Assembly: GCF_013402915.1 (NCBI RefSeq)
Contig: NC_050719.1
Coordinates: 372,001-436,000, forward strand
Reading direction: 5' to 3'
Source: Zygotorulaspora mrakii
Taxonomy: Eukaryota; Ascomycota; Saccharomycetes; Saccharomycetales; Saccharomycetaceae
Length of the DNA stretch: 64,000 bases
Shown: positions 49,712 to 59,375 of the stretch, one piece after another
Position numbering within the stretch: the first letter of the stretch is position 1
How the letters are laid out: each line of letters begins with the position of its first letter
The notes under the pieces: generated by a model
What the model was told of the DNA's origin: nothing
Databases searched by the model: none
The model's input: only the letters and a program-made list of their open reading frames with translations
Translations under genes and position numbers: made by a program

Positions 49712-50236
49712 ATGGGTCAGAATACCGATTTCTATAAAAAAAATATCATAACAACATATATGAGCGCATTTGCATTGAACAGTTATCCAACGTCACCAAA
49801 TCAAAAGAATAAAATACATGAGGAGGATGAATTTTTGTTCATGTTTGAAGAAGATAACTGCAACGATTCGTATGCAAAATGTGTGCAGAACTATGCAAAT
49901 GAGAATGAAAAGTTGCAACTCCTAGTGAATCATGGTGGACCTAAACGTAAAAATACAACAAGGCATTCTGAAATTGATCAGGATAAAGCCTGCCCTAGAA
50001 CCTGCAAAGGCAGTCTGCGGTTGCTTTCCGATCAGGAATTTCTCTGTGAAGACATATGTAGCATTGAGGATATAGATCGATCAAAAAGGGTTATCGAGAA
50101 AAAGCAGGAGGAATACCATAAATGGAGGTGTTGGTTTCTTGATTGGAAAAATCGTGAAATAGTCCAAAATGAGGATAAAACCACAATTGAACGTGAAGAG
50201 ACTCTTGAGAAAATAACTACAAATTTGATGCATTGA
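49712..50236 (+). CDS. Orphan acidic 174-aa protein
   Basis: I do not recognise this protein. It is hydrophilic and Glu/Asp/Lys-rich, with scattered cysteines (NCND, KCVQ, ACPRTCKG, CEDICS) and a C-terminal charged helix (KKQEEYHKWRCWFLDWKNRE) likely to be alpha-helical. There is no signal or membrane segment. The ATG at 49712 opens the frame; an internal Met at residue 18 (MSAFALNSYPTSP) could be the true start. It lies in the lineage-specific interval between MRL1 and OPY2, and has no counterpart known to me at this position. Confidence 0.55.
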   Translation: MGQNTDFYKKNIITTYMSAFALNSYPTSPNQKNKIHEEDEFLFMFEEDNCNDSYAKCVQNYANENEKLQLLVNHGGPKRKNTTRHSEIDQDKACPRTCKGSLRLLSDQEFLCEDICSIEDIDRSKRVIEKKQEEYHKWRCWFLDWKNREIVQNEDKTTIEREETLEKITTNLMH

Positions 50237-51130
50237 TTGAATTGAAAACACAAGGAATTCAGCTTAAATATCTGACAAAGATGATTATCTCCTACGATCT
50301 TACGAGACTGTTCGGTTCTTCCTCGCTTAGCAACTGGTAAGTTTACAGTCCATAAAAATAGGTAATTGAATCATATATAGATACTATCAACATTCAAAGG
50401 TAACCCCTCGAAACACTCAGTTCCTTTTCAAGTGTCAGTATATTTCATCATTCTTTTGTTTCTTTTCAACTTGTGCTCCGTGTGTCCCCCCGGTAAGTGG
50501 CGCTGACGCTGGTGAGGCTCTCTCGCCTCTCGACACAAACCACAAAAACACAAGCGACAAGAGGCATCTATTGAGGTTGGCTAACAGTTTGAGGGAGAAG
50601 AACCTTCTTGTTACAATTACTCGATTTACATTTAAAAATAATAAAATGAGCTCATACACGATAAAATGGAGTATTAGGAAAAGCTCCAGTTTAGGCTAAT
50701 TAGTAGGTATCTTTCATAATTTCCGATTGACCTTCCTGGAGTGTCTGTCACCCTTTTCCATCTTAATTATCTCTGGGACGGCTGAGTTTGTTTCTTAGGC
50801 GTTCAATTCTATGATACGCCGGTTCATGATTGTAGAACAAGACGACGTAGAAAAATGATCGTGATGCGATGAGATCACTTGTGAGAATTGCGCCATCAAC
50901 CCTTAGGTATTGTTCATACTGTGCGTATGTTCGGACTTCATAAGGCAATTACCACAGGTGTGACCTAAAGCAGCGCATAGATTCAATACTGGTTGTCATT
51001 GGCAAGAGGAGAATATCAGATGCCTGAGCGGTAGCTAGTGTTGAACCAAAGACTATTTTACAGTTAAGCAAGAGAATTCAAAAGGCTAACGTGCTACTTA
51101 CAATTCTTCATTTCTGATCAAATATCGTCG
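50237..51130. other. Spacer without recognisable genes
   Basis: About 0.9 kb before the first LTR-like copy. Minus-strand frames at 50435-50659 and 50763-50948 do not resemble proteins I know. Nothing else is seen. Confidence 0.4.
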
Positions 51131-51729
51131 TGTTGAAATGGATATTAATATGAAAGTGCTGGAATGAGAGGTTTTGGAAGGACTTAAGTCCCAGTCTCTT
51201 TTTTGTCCCGAACGTATCATGTGAATACCTTTATATCAGTTTATTTAGAGGTTAAACTGATATATTAATACTAATGAAAGCGTGTAAACATTGAGGGTAA
51301 CGTATACAATTTCATAGGCCAAGATAGTGACTTCAAGTTTATGCGGTAACTGTGTCTACGAACTTCCTCCCCCCTCTATGTAACTTAACAGAAACGCGAA
51401 TCGATATATAAAGTATTCCTTGTAAACTTCAAAAATACAACACATCAAATCATAACAGCATGTATTATCGCGGGTAAAAAAGTTGCCATCCTTTAAGCGT
51501 GCGACGACAGTACATGCAGCATGTGACTGGAGACATCCCACTTGTTACTAATGAATGATCTTCATGCTATATTCCTGCCCTAACAATAACTGAACATCAT
51601 CATATTGTCATCAAAGTCTTACCAACTTATTATCGACAACTCCGAAGATAACTTACTCTCAATAAATACCCGATTACTATATGAATCAGTTGACAGAACT
51701 ATTATCGAAATAGAATAGAAACCTCAACA
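51131..51729 (+). mobile_element. Degenerate LTR-like copy A
   Basis: A 599-bp stretch beginning TGTTGAAATG and ending CTCAACA, the terminal pattern of yeast Ty LTRs. Its last 130 bp align with copies B and C, for example TTATTATCGACAACTCCGAAG here versus a near match in B. The 5' half is strongly diverged. No target-site duplication is visible. Boundaries are estimated. Confidence 0.45.
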
Positions 51730-51849
51730 CTCGCTGGAACACAAGAATCAGCCAACAAAGATGAAACTAGCAGACCAAAAAATAAAAATAGAAATAGTGC
51801 ACGTATTTGTACACACCTTGAACTATGTATTCGTTGAAACATAAATCGA

Positions 51850-52414
51850 TGTTGTGTAAGAAATAAGAAGTATCAAATAGATGACTTAATAGAACCGGAA
51901 ACAAGACAATTGTCACGATACGACAGAAGGAATGAAGTCAGAGGAAGCTCCAACAGAATATTAAGCGGCTCTAAAGAGTCGTCAGCTCATGTTCTATCGC
52001 GAGACGGTCACACTTCAAGAATCTGATTACGGAGTAATCAATGGTAGGGAATCAGAGATTACAGTTGTAATATAATTCTATGGGATTGGAAAAGTAGCGT
52101 AATGGCAACACAAACAATGATCAGATAAGGGTGAAAGTACTTCAATCATATCCTGGTTATGGATCAATAGGCGCAAAATGTTAGTTATAAATACTGACGT
52201 ATTTTCCAGATATTAATCCAAGTTCAATTAGTTTTATCTCAATTCATGATATAGAAAATCAAGGACTTATATATCTGTATAATTGAATATCAAAGTATTA
52301 TCATCAATGTCAAATCAAGTTACTATCGACAACGCCGAAGAAAGCATTCTTTCCAAATAATATTACTATAAACTTTTATTGGTTTAGTTTATTACAAACA
52401 GAGGATATTCAACA
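51850..52414 (+). mobile_element. LTR-like copy B upstream of tRNA-Glu
   Basis: A 565-bp stretch from TGTTGTGTAAG to ATTCAACA. It shares long similarity with copy C over the GAAGTCAG(A)GGAAGCTC, GCGAGACGGT, TATCCTGGTT and ATCAAGG-CTTATATAT segments. A short frame at 52307 (MSNQVTIDNAEESILSK then stop) resembles a truncated Gag start. The copy ends about 165 bp upstream of the tRNA, as expected for Ty elements that target Pol III genes. Confidence 0.6.
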
Positions 52415-52580
52415 CTGGATTATTACTTGGATAAACACTAGGATAACTCCGAGCAGTTATCTAAAGATTGTTCAGTTAATTGAATTAGAGCTCCACGAAA
52501 GAATACAAATTGAAAATGCCATGTGTCTTTTTATATTTTGTACAGGTCTGCGTAGCGCACTTTGTTCATTCATTAATAAA

Positions 52581-52652
52581 TCCGATGTAGTGTAACGGCT
52601 ATCACACCTCGCTTTCACCGTGGAGACCGGGGTTCGACTCCCCGCATCGGAG
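52581..52652 (+). tRNA. tRNA-Glu (anticodon UUC)
   Basis: A 72-nt tRNA with acceptor TCCGATG/CATCGGA and discriminator G. The T-arm is GGGGTTCGACTCCCC. The anticodon loop CTTTCAC has UUC at 52614-52616. No intron. An oligo-T terminator lies at 52659-52664. The sequence is nearly identical to S. cerevisiae tRNA-Glu(UUC), except in the anticodon stem, where U609/U621 (local positions 52609 and 52621) face each other as a U-U mismatch. Confidence 0.95.
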
Positions 52653-53378
52653 TAAAACTTTTTTAAATTTTTATCTTTGACTATTCTTGTATCGTCAGTT
52701 AAAAAACCCTATTTTGAATTACAACTTTCAGATCTCTCTCCGATTCTTTATCTTCTCTCTAAGTTGGCCCCGTAGCTTCAGCTGCTCTTTGATTCCATTC
52801 ATACAAAAGAACTATAAGACCCTCATTTTTTGTCCATTCTGAAGATCCTGTGCCTTTCTTTTTCAAATTTAATTGTTTTCCCTTTATCAACAGCTCTCTG
52901 ACGCTAATTTGGTATAAGCCATACTCCTTCCAAGACAAGCAGCTAGCGAGTATTGACAATTGCAAAAAGCAGCCGCATCATTTTTGTTGCATCAAGAATA
53001 AAAATATATCAGAGCTGTCTTCTAACATATCAGGTAAACATTTAGTGGCTCAAATATATTATCATTCTCAGTAATAAGATAACTTTTAAATGCTTACGCG
53101 AGTATCGTACAAACACAGAGTCCTTAGGGGAATTCTCAGAAATTCTATATGATTTTTGAACCGATAAACATGAAGATAAAGCGGACATGGTAGGAGTCGT
53201 CTCAGCTACGAGCGGGTTCCTTTTGGTTTTTTCCATCACGTTCTCAACCTACTGCAGTTTGCACCAATTATTTGTTTCGTGTTTTGGACTGTCACTCGAA
53301 TTTTGCTTCGAAAGTATGTACCTGTAAAGCGAGTAGCAGACAGCTATATTGTCGAAAATAAATTGATAACAGTAATTC
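52653..53378. other. tRNA 3' spacer
   Basis: About 0.7 kb AT-rich sequence between the tRNA and LTR-like copy C. Short frames on both strands (52759-52965 minus, 52850-53074 plus) are not supported as genes. Confidence 0.4.
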
Positions 53379-53982
53379 TGATTGATATTATGATATAAAC
53401 AAGAGATATTAAGTGAGCAGCTTGGGAGAATCAAAGATGAAACTTTCACAGTGACATTGCGACAAAAATGAAGTCAGATGAAGCTCAAGCAGAATATCAA
53501 TCAACTCCAGAAATACGTCAGCCAATCCTCTATTGCGAGACGGTTACAATTCAGGAATCTGACTACAGAGGAATCTATGGTATGGAATAAGATTTAACGA
53601 GCTGTGCCATAGAGTCTGGGAGACTGGAAAAATGGTCTCGTGATAACATACACCATCAACTGCTAAGGCTGAAATTACTTTATTCATTATCCTGGTTGTG
53701 ATTCAATAGGTGCAGAATGTCAGGTTTAAATAGTGACGTCTTTTCCGAATATCTAATCTCATTTCATTCAGTTTTTATCTCATTCTATGATATAAGAAAT
53801 CAAGGGCTTATATATATCTATACTCGAAAACAATACTATCACTAATGCCTGAGCAAGTCAATGTAGCTAACTGTGAAGCTAACCACCTTTCTCAATATAT
53901 ATTTCATGATACAAATGCACATTTAAAGTTGTATCTAACTCATATTGTGAATCTCTTATGCTGTGAGGGTTTCGAGCCAACA
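53379..53982 (+). mobile_element. LTR-like copy C
   Basis: About 604 bp, ending GAGCCAACA; the 5' limit (TGATTGATATTATG) is estimated by alignment to copies A and B. The similarity to copy B is obvious over about 400 bp with many substitutions. A possible Gag-like start at 53845 (MPEQVNVANCEANHLSQY) parallels the start in copy B. The element is a solo relic. Confidence 0.55.
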
Positions 53983-54186
53983 TAATAAAATTCTGCCATG
54001 AATTAGCACTTTGTATGATCTCGGCGGCTAGAAAAAAGGAAAAGAAAAATCGAACGTCTGAGCAACAAAGACAGAAAAATGGCTACTTTGAGGTAGTCGT
54101 AATCTTTATCTTTGTGTGTTTAAAAGCACTGAATTCCCTCACTGAGCAATTGGCTACCTTTCCTATGAAATAATGTCTATTTAGTA

Positions 54187-54435
54187 ATGAGTTTTCTTCC
54201 TACTTCCCCTAAGAAGGGGACACGGTTAGAAAACTGGGACTCTGCCACCACTTTGACAAGCCTGTTCAGATTTCAAGCTACAGGTATCTTCGGCCGCAAC
54301 AAAATGACCTCCAGTTCTAGCGATATGCCAATGCTTCACATGCAGCATGGAGACTTCAAGGTTGGATTGCATACAATCAAGTACGGGCATCCTGCTCAAG
54401 ATTTGCACAACAGGCCTTTAAAGAGAAGAACTTAA
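54187..54435 (+). CDS. Possible small protein (82 aa)
   Basis: A short frame with ATG at 54187, hydrophilic and basic at the end (RPLKRRT), overlapping by 4 bp the stop of the convergent START-like gene. It resembles no protein I know. Its composition (His/Met-rich PMLHMQHGDFKVGLHTIKYG) is not obviously random, but evidence for coding is weak. Confidence 0.3.
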   Translation: MSFLPTSPKKGTRLENWDSATTLTSLFRFQATGIFGRNKMTSSSSDMPMLHMQHGDFKVGLHTIKYGHPAQDLHNRPLKRRT

Positions 54436-55175
54436 TGACTTTCTATATAATCGAACAGGAAAGGAACATCTTTCGAAACTGTCTTGGCTATGGTGGCGTT
54501 TTGTAACCATTTAGGAACGTTTCCTCCAGCATCGTTAGTCGTGACCATCAACCACAACAGTTCATTAGTGTTGTAATCATACTCCAGCTTCTCGACACTA
54601 ACATAATATGCTGGCGTATGATTGGTCGTCAAGCTTTTATCAAGGTGACCAGCATTTAGCGAAATTATCATAGAGACTTCCTTGCCTTGGTCGTTGGTGT
54701 AGGGCTCGACTGGATAGACCCATTCGTTGAAATCTCTTATTGTTAAGGGCTTTCCCAAATCATACTCGATATGGACAAGATTCCAACCATTCTCCAGCTT
54801 TTCTATAATATCAACCTTGTCCAACACTTCTATATACTCCTTTTCCAACTTTGATCTTTTTGTTCTGTCCTTCATACTCCATTGATTATCCTCTGTTCGC
54901 TCACTCCCGTTGAGGTAATAGACAACTTTATCGTACAAGGCCGTATCAATCTTATGTTTAGATACACGACTTAGCCAGAAATCCGTTCCTTTTGTGGTGC
55001 TATAAGTTTGGACTTGAAATTTTCGATCTTTTTTGCCTTGGAACTTATACAATTTCCCTTTCTTCCACTTTTTTTCCACGTCTTCAGTCATTAGTTCACT
55101 AAATTTGATGATTTCGTTCTTATCTGACGGCAAGTCCTCCTTTTTAACCGGAGACTGAGTAAATTTCAATCCCAT
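54432..55175 (-). CDS. START-like (DUF3074-type) domain protein
   Basis: A 247-aa protein whose C-terminal half resembles START-like DUF3074 proteins. The sequence LLWLMVTTNDAGGNVPKWLQ followed by SKDVPFLFDYI is typical of the last strand and long helix that close the lipid-binding cavity. The N-terminal part is charged. There is no signal or membrane segment. The role is unknown; binding of a lipid or sterol is inferred only from fold resemblance. S. cerevisiae YPR078C lies in the corresponding interval, but its relative orientation would be opposite, so orthology is not claimed. It is divergent from OPY2. Confidence 0.7.
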   Translation of the reverse strand: MGLKFTQSPVKKEDLPSDKNEIIKFSELMTEDVEKKWKKGKLYKFQGKKDRKFQVQTYSTTKGTDFWLSRVSKHKIDTALYDKVVYYLNGSERTEDNQWSMKDRTKRSKLEKEYIEVLDKVDIIEKLENGWNLVHIEYDLGKPLTIRDFNEWVYPVEPYTNDQGKEVSMIISLNAGHLDKSLTTNHTPAYYVSVEKLEYDYNTNELLWLMVTTNDAGGNVPKWLQNATIAKTVSKDVPFLFDYIESH

Positions 55176-55531
55176 CTAGTTCTTATGCAATTGATGCGGC
55201 CTGGCGCTGTTGATAATACAGATCTGGACCCTCCGCGGTGTAAGAACAAATATCATATTTTCTCAAGCATGCTTCCATTCATACCATTTTACTTATATTG
55301 AAATATACTTGCGCAAGAATCATGACTATTCGCTCGTTCCCTGTTGATCTCTATAGAAGCACGTGAATATGAGTTGCTCGACTGAAATTCTTCTCCTTCA
55401 GCCGACAAACTTGAGGCACTATCTGGGACGCGCACCGCCATCGATTTATGAACAAACATATTCTATAATCTAAATATATACACTCGCATTATACTTTTTG
55501 AACAAATAGAGCTGTGAAAAAGATATAAGCA
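55176..55531. promoter_or_regulatory. Divergent START-like gene/OPY2 promoter
   Basis: A 356-bp divergent spacer containing a CACGTG at about 55360. No other motif stands out. Confidence 0.4.
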
Positions 55532-56635
55532 ATGAGTTCGGCTAGATCATCCCTAATCGCAACAAGTACCGTTTCTTCAACGTCTCCTAGTTCTAGTGGA
55601 GCATATGTTGATTGTGGACCACCGCCAGCATGCCCGCAATGTGCCAGTGGTGAAATCTGTGTCATGACAGAATTAACACGTACGCAGTGTTCGACCACCA
55701 TATGCATCAGAAACTCTTCCAGTGGTGGTAGTCAGTCATCACGATCGAATAGTAGGCTGATTGGTGGTGTCGTCGGAGGTGTCGTCGGTGGAGTAGCTGT
55801 ATTAGTGGCACTTCTATTATTCTTCCTCTACCATAGGTTTTGGAAAGGAAAGTTGCGTGAAAGATCAGACAGGCTAAACTCGAATAGGTCTGTATACCAT
55901 GACGAGGGACTGTTTGAAGATGATGATTATGATGATGAGGACGATGAAGATGATGAAGATGATGAGGACAGTGAAGAAGGTATCCGGGGACGAACCGAGA
56001 ATAATCATGCGAACTACAAGAGGCCAATGATGGACACAGCATCTAATGTAGGTGATCGGAACAGTACGGTCACTATACAAACGAGAGCATCTAATATTCT
56101 ACCTATTGCGTATATCCCTGGTGTCACGAACGGAAGTGGTACGATGTCCGGGTCAGGATCTGGAGGGTTATCATCAAGACTATTCCGTGGTCTCAATACT
56201 TCTAATTTGCACAGTGTTGGAGATATGCGATCTCATATCACTCTAGGATCATCTATTTTAGGTGGTTTAGATGATGACGATGAGGAACCGGAGAAAACAG
56301 AAAAAACAATACCACTTGGATCGTCAGCCAATGAGAAAACCTCTGAGAATTTAACCACAGCTATTAGGGCGAAACCAAAATTAGTACAGATTGCCGAAGA
56401 AGACGGTGATGACGAGAGAAAGGCAGAGAATCCCGTACAAGATTTTGAATTATCTGAAAAACAACCAGAAGATAGCTTAGCATCTGAAAGCAAAGAGGAC
56501 CGTCTCAGCTCAACTCAACTGCTCGATGAGGTAGAACAAGCTGATGATGGGCATAAACAGGAGCAAGGTCACAACAATAGCGATGATAACGATCGCCATA
56601 CTCTTGATACCATCGAAATTGCTGCTGAGGAAGGC

Positions 56636-56671
<36 letters not shown>

Positions 56672-56815
56672 AGTTTTATCTTGGACCTGACAATTCCGGA
56701 TTCCATACATCATAAACCCAGTATCAATACATCGACCGTCGATGATCACCACAACCAGGATGAGGACTCTGGCAGCCCTTTCGAAGATAAGTTTAGGATC
56801 GATGTTGATCTATAG
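55532..56815 (+). CDS. OPY2: Opy2, membrane anchor of the HOG/filamentous MAPK pathways
   Basis: Opy2 is a single-pass plasma-membrane protein that recruits Ste50-Ste11 in osmotic and filamentation signalling. The 427-aa product has a short Ser/Thr-rich extracellular part with eight cysteines (about residues 28-58; CGPPPACPQCASGEIC). One membrane span lies at about residues 76-99 (LIGGVVGGVVGGVAVLVALLLFFLYHRFW-type segment). The long cytosolic tail is rich in Asp/Glu and includes a pure GAT-repeat poly-Asp tract near residue 370. Positions of the C-rich head and span match S. cerevisiae Opy2 (360 aa). Adjacent to TKL1 as in YPR075C/YPR074C. Confidence 0.92.
56635..56669 (+). repeat. GAT trinucleotide tract in OPY2
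   Basis: About 11 tandem GAT/GAC-type codons encode a run of aspartates in the OPY2 cytosolic tail. Slippage-prone and probably length-variable between strains. Confidence 0.9.
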
Positions 56816-57858
56816 TCATGAAAGGATAGACATAATCGAAGCAATCCAAACGGTAGGTTCGCCCTTTAGTTTTATTTGGGTAAGCACGCGTTTTATGTAC
56901 TTTGGATATATAGGTTTTTCTATTGCACGTATCCGATAACTGTTATGAACTTTTTTACTCTGTCTAGTCCCTCAGACAGAGATCCTGTATGACTGTAGCA
57001 GGATTGCGATTAGACGAGCGGCAGTCAGAATTGCGACGTTCATCCCGGATTTTCAAGCAGTAGTTAGCACAGGCGGAGGATGGCAGCAGGAGTATTCTCT
57101 TGGCAGATCCTGGTTTCATACCTTCAAATAACAGAAAAGAAAGACACACATTAACGAACGAAACAGAGCACAGAGGTGAATCAGGCCAGAGACCGTTGTA
57201 CGTATTTGAAATGGACGGAAAGGCAAAGCTTCGCAATTCCTTCAGCATTCTCAAAAAAAAAAGAGAGGAGCGCTGTTTGCATTTGCTGTGAAAGAAACTA
57301 AGCGGGTTCAGTCTTGCAAAATCATTTGGGAACATGTCAGGAATATCCACTTTTCCAAGTTTAAGGTCCAGTCGGCATTCTACGCGAGAACAAGACCCGT
57401 AGACTCAATTTCTGTAGAAGGGCAATCATCACCGCTGTCAAACGTCCTCATTGGAAATACAGATGCACTCCGCTAGACCAGGGGCACACTCTCCCTAGAG
57501 AACTGGCTCCGATCTTGACTGTTGAGACGTGCGATTGGAACAGCATCTTTTGGTAAAAGCTTGCTTTGCTCTCGCACGGCTGGAACGCAAATTGCACCAT
57601 GGCCAACACGCCCTGGCTCCCGTCATGGACGGCATAGAGGTCCAAACGTGGCAGCGATAGATCCGGCGGTTGCAGCTCCTTCGCGCCCAATACACACGAT
57701 GCAAAGGGTATCAAATCAAGCAGGGGAGACTGCGCTCCTTTACAAGAAAAATACCTGCAAAAATGGCCACCCTACAGGCCTCGCAGACGCCAGAACCTGC
57801 ACGGATGATAATTCACTAGAAACCGTTCCACGTAGTGGCGACCAGTATCGGATCATCC

Positions 57859-57872
57859 CACGTGATCACGTG
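57859..57872. promoter_or_regulatory. Twin CACGTG E-boxes
   Basis: CACGTGATCACGTG: two perfect E-boxes separated by two bases, together forming a palindrome. CACGTG is the core bound by Cbf1, Pho4 and Tye7. Two more copies lie at 58451-58456 and 58477-58482, the latter beside a TGACGTCA (58486-58493), a CRE/ATF-type site. Confidence 0.55.
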
Positions 57873-58060
57873 ACTGCGGTTTCAGCTGTCCTGCAAATGA
57901 ACTTTGCGTGCGCTCCGCTCTGATGGTTGCTCGTCTGAAGACCGCGCCCTGGGGTTTTTTACAGACTGCCGCCCCATCCGTTGCACGCTCTGTTCTCAAT
58001 GCCCTATTCGCGGTAAGGGCTGATTTTCCCGGATGTGACACTGATTGTGCTAGCGCACCA

Positions 58061-58110
58061 GCTCAATTAAGTCGGCCAAAGGGCTCAATTAAGTCGGCCA
58101 AAGGGCTCAA
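58061..58110. repeat. 22-bp tandem duplication
   Basis: The unit GCTCAATTAAGTCGGCCAAAGG occurs at 58061-58082 and 58083-58104, identical, followed by a 6-bp start of a third copy. A recent local duplication in the GC-rich spacer. Confidence 0.95.
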
Positions 58111-59375
58111 AGAGTCCTCCTTTCTAAAAGCGTCACTCGCCCAAGACCTGCACCTGATACGGGTCGCATCTGAAGTCCGAATGCTGTACATTAGGTAACA
58201 GCTTCAGGCTGAGGTGTCCTCGCCTGGGGCGTGCCGTACCCAGGCGTCCGCCCGCTCCCGTCCTGTTACCCCATGCAAAAACACCCGTGGTTACACGACA
58301 ATCACATTCTCATGCTCTGGCCGCAACATGCAGATCACGGCAGGCGCTAGCCGCCGAACAGTGCCCCCGCATGCCGTGCAAAACAACCCGCTCACTTCCT
58401 GTCTCGTTCATAATAACCACTGGTCATCGATCGGTCGAGCTCATGCGCGAGCACGTGACCGGCGTGGCTCTTTGCAGCACGTGAAATGACGTCATTGTCG
58501 AAAAAACGTAAACACCTGGCCGTATCGCAAACAGCAAGTTGACGTCGCTCCACCCTTCTGTGACCGGGTAACCCCACACATAGCGACGTCGTTTCTTGTG
58601 CGTTCCTTTTTTCTTTTTTCGCACCCAACACACAATTCCGCTGTTGTTTGCTCGAGGCCCGACAAGTCAGCGTTGCTTTTCCCTGGTGGGTTGGTGGATA
58701 TTTTCAACGAATCATGATTTGATTTTTTACACGACGCTGCCAAAAGAAACCAGGTGCCCTGGGGGCCACCTAAGCATCAAGGGAAAAAAGAACTGATCTG
58801 CCACTGCAAAATGGTAAATGCAAAATGCAAAAAAGCACGAAACGGGCTTCATTTTGTTATGACAAAGCGCTTGATTTAAGAGATCTTTGATTGTGACGCT
58901 CACCAAAGCGACTGGACACTCAATAGGGGTGTCTAGCAATTGAGTTTATTAATAATGCTTGGTCTTTGTAATGTCGGGATGCGTATTGCTTTTCTGCGAT
59001 TGTAATCTCAGTCATCAGTTCTCTTGATGTGTAGCTCGCATCTAGGTTTGGCGCTATTTTTTCATAGTTTCTTATTTTCTGGTCTACGTGTGCAACTACG
59101 TTCTCTGGAAGGTAGATTATTTTCGTCTATCGGGTGGCACTAGGAGACAGGAAATAAGGAAAAGAGAGGGAGGGGGATGGATTTTGTATATAACTGAAAA
59201 GAAAAAAGACATGTTGTTTGTTTTCTCGGAAAAACAAAGGTTCTGTTCAGCTTATAAGTAGGCTCTGAGTTAGTTTTGAGACAGTGATACTAGTTGGGTT
59301 TCGAATTCAGTTTCAAGTTCAAGTAGTACTGTTCAGGTGTAAGTAGGCATAGATACAAGACATTGGTTACTCATA

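Larger units (their letters stand above)
56816..59375. other. Long GC-rich OPY2-TKL1 spacer
   Basis: This 2.56-kb stretch has no supported gene. The part from about 57480 to 58560 is visibly more GC-rich than the rest of the window and has many overlapping short frames on both strands, none recognisable. It contains a 22-bp tandem duplication and several CACGTG sites (separate entries). The TKL1-proximal 700 bp is AT-richer and should hold the TKL1 promoter. Confidence 0.5.

Noticed and set aside
50237..54186. Possible point centromere in the AT-rich orphan interval
   Set aside because: No CDEI (RTCACRTG) followed by an AT-rich block and a CDEIII-type TTTCCGAA core could be found in the right order and spacing.
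57495..58743. Numerous 60-130 codon frames on both strands in the OPY2-TKL1 spacer
   Set aside because: High GC lowers stop-codon frequency; the translations are mutually overlapping and resemble no family.
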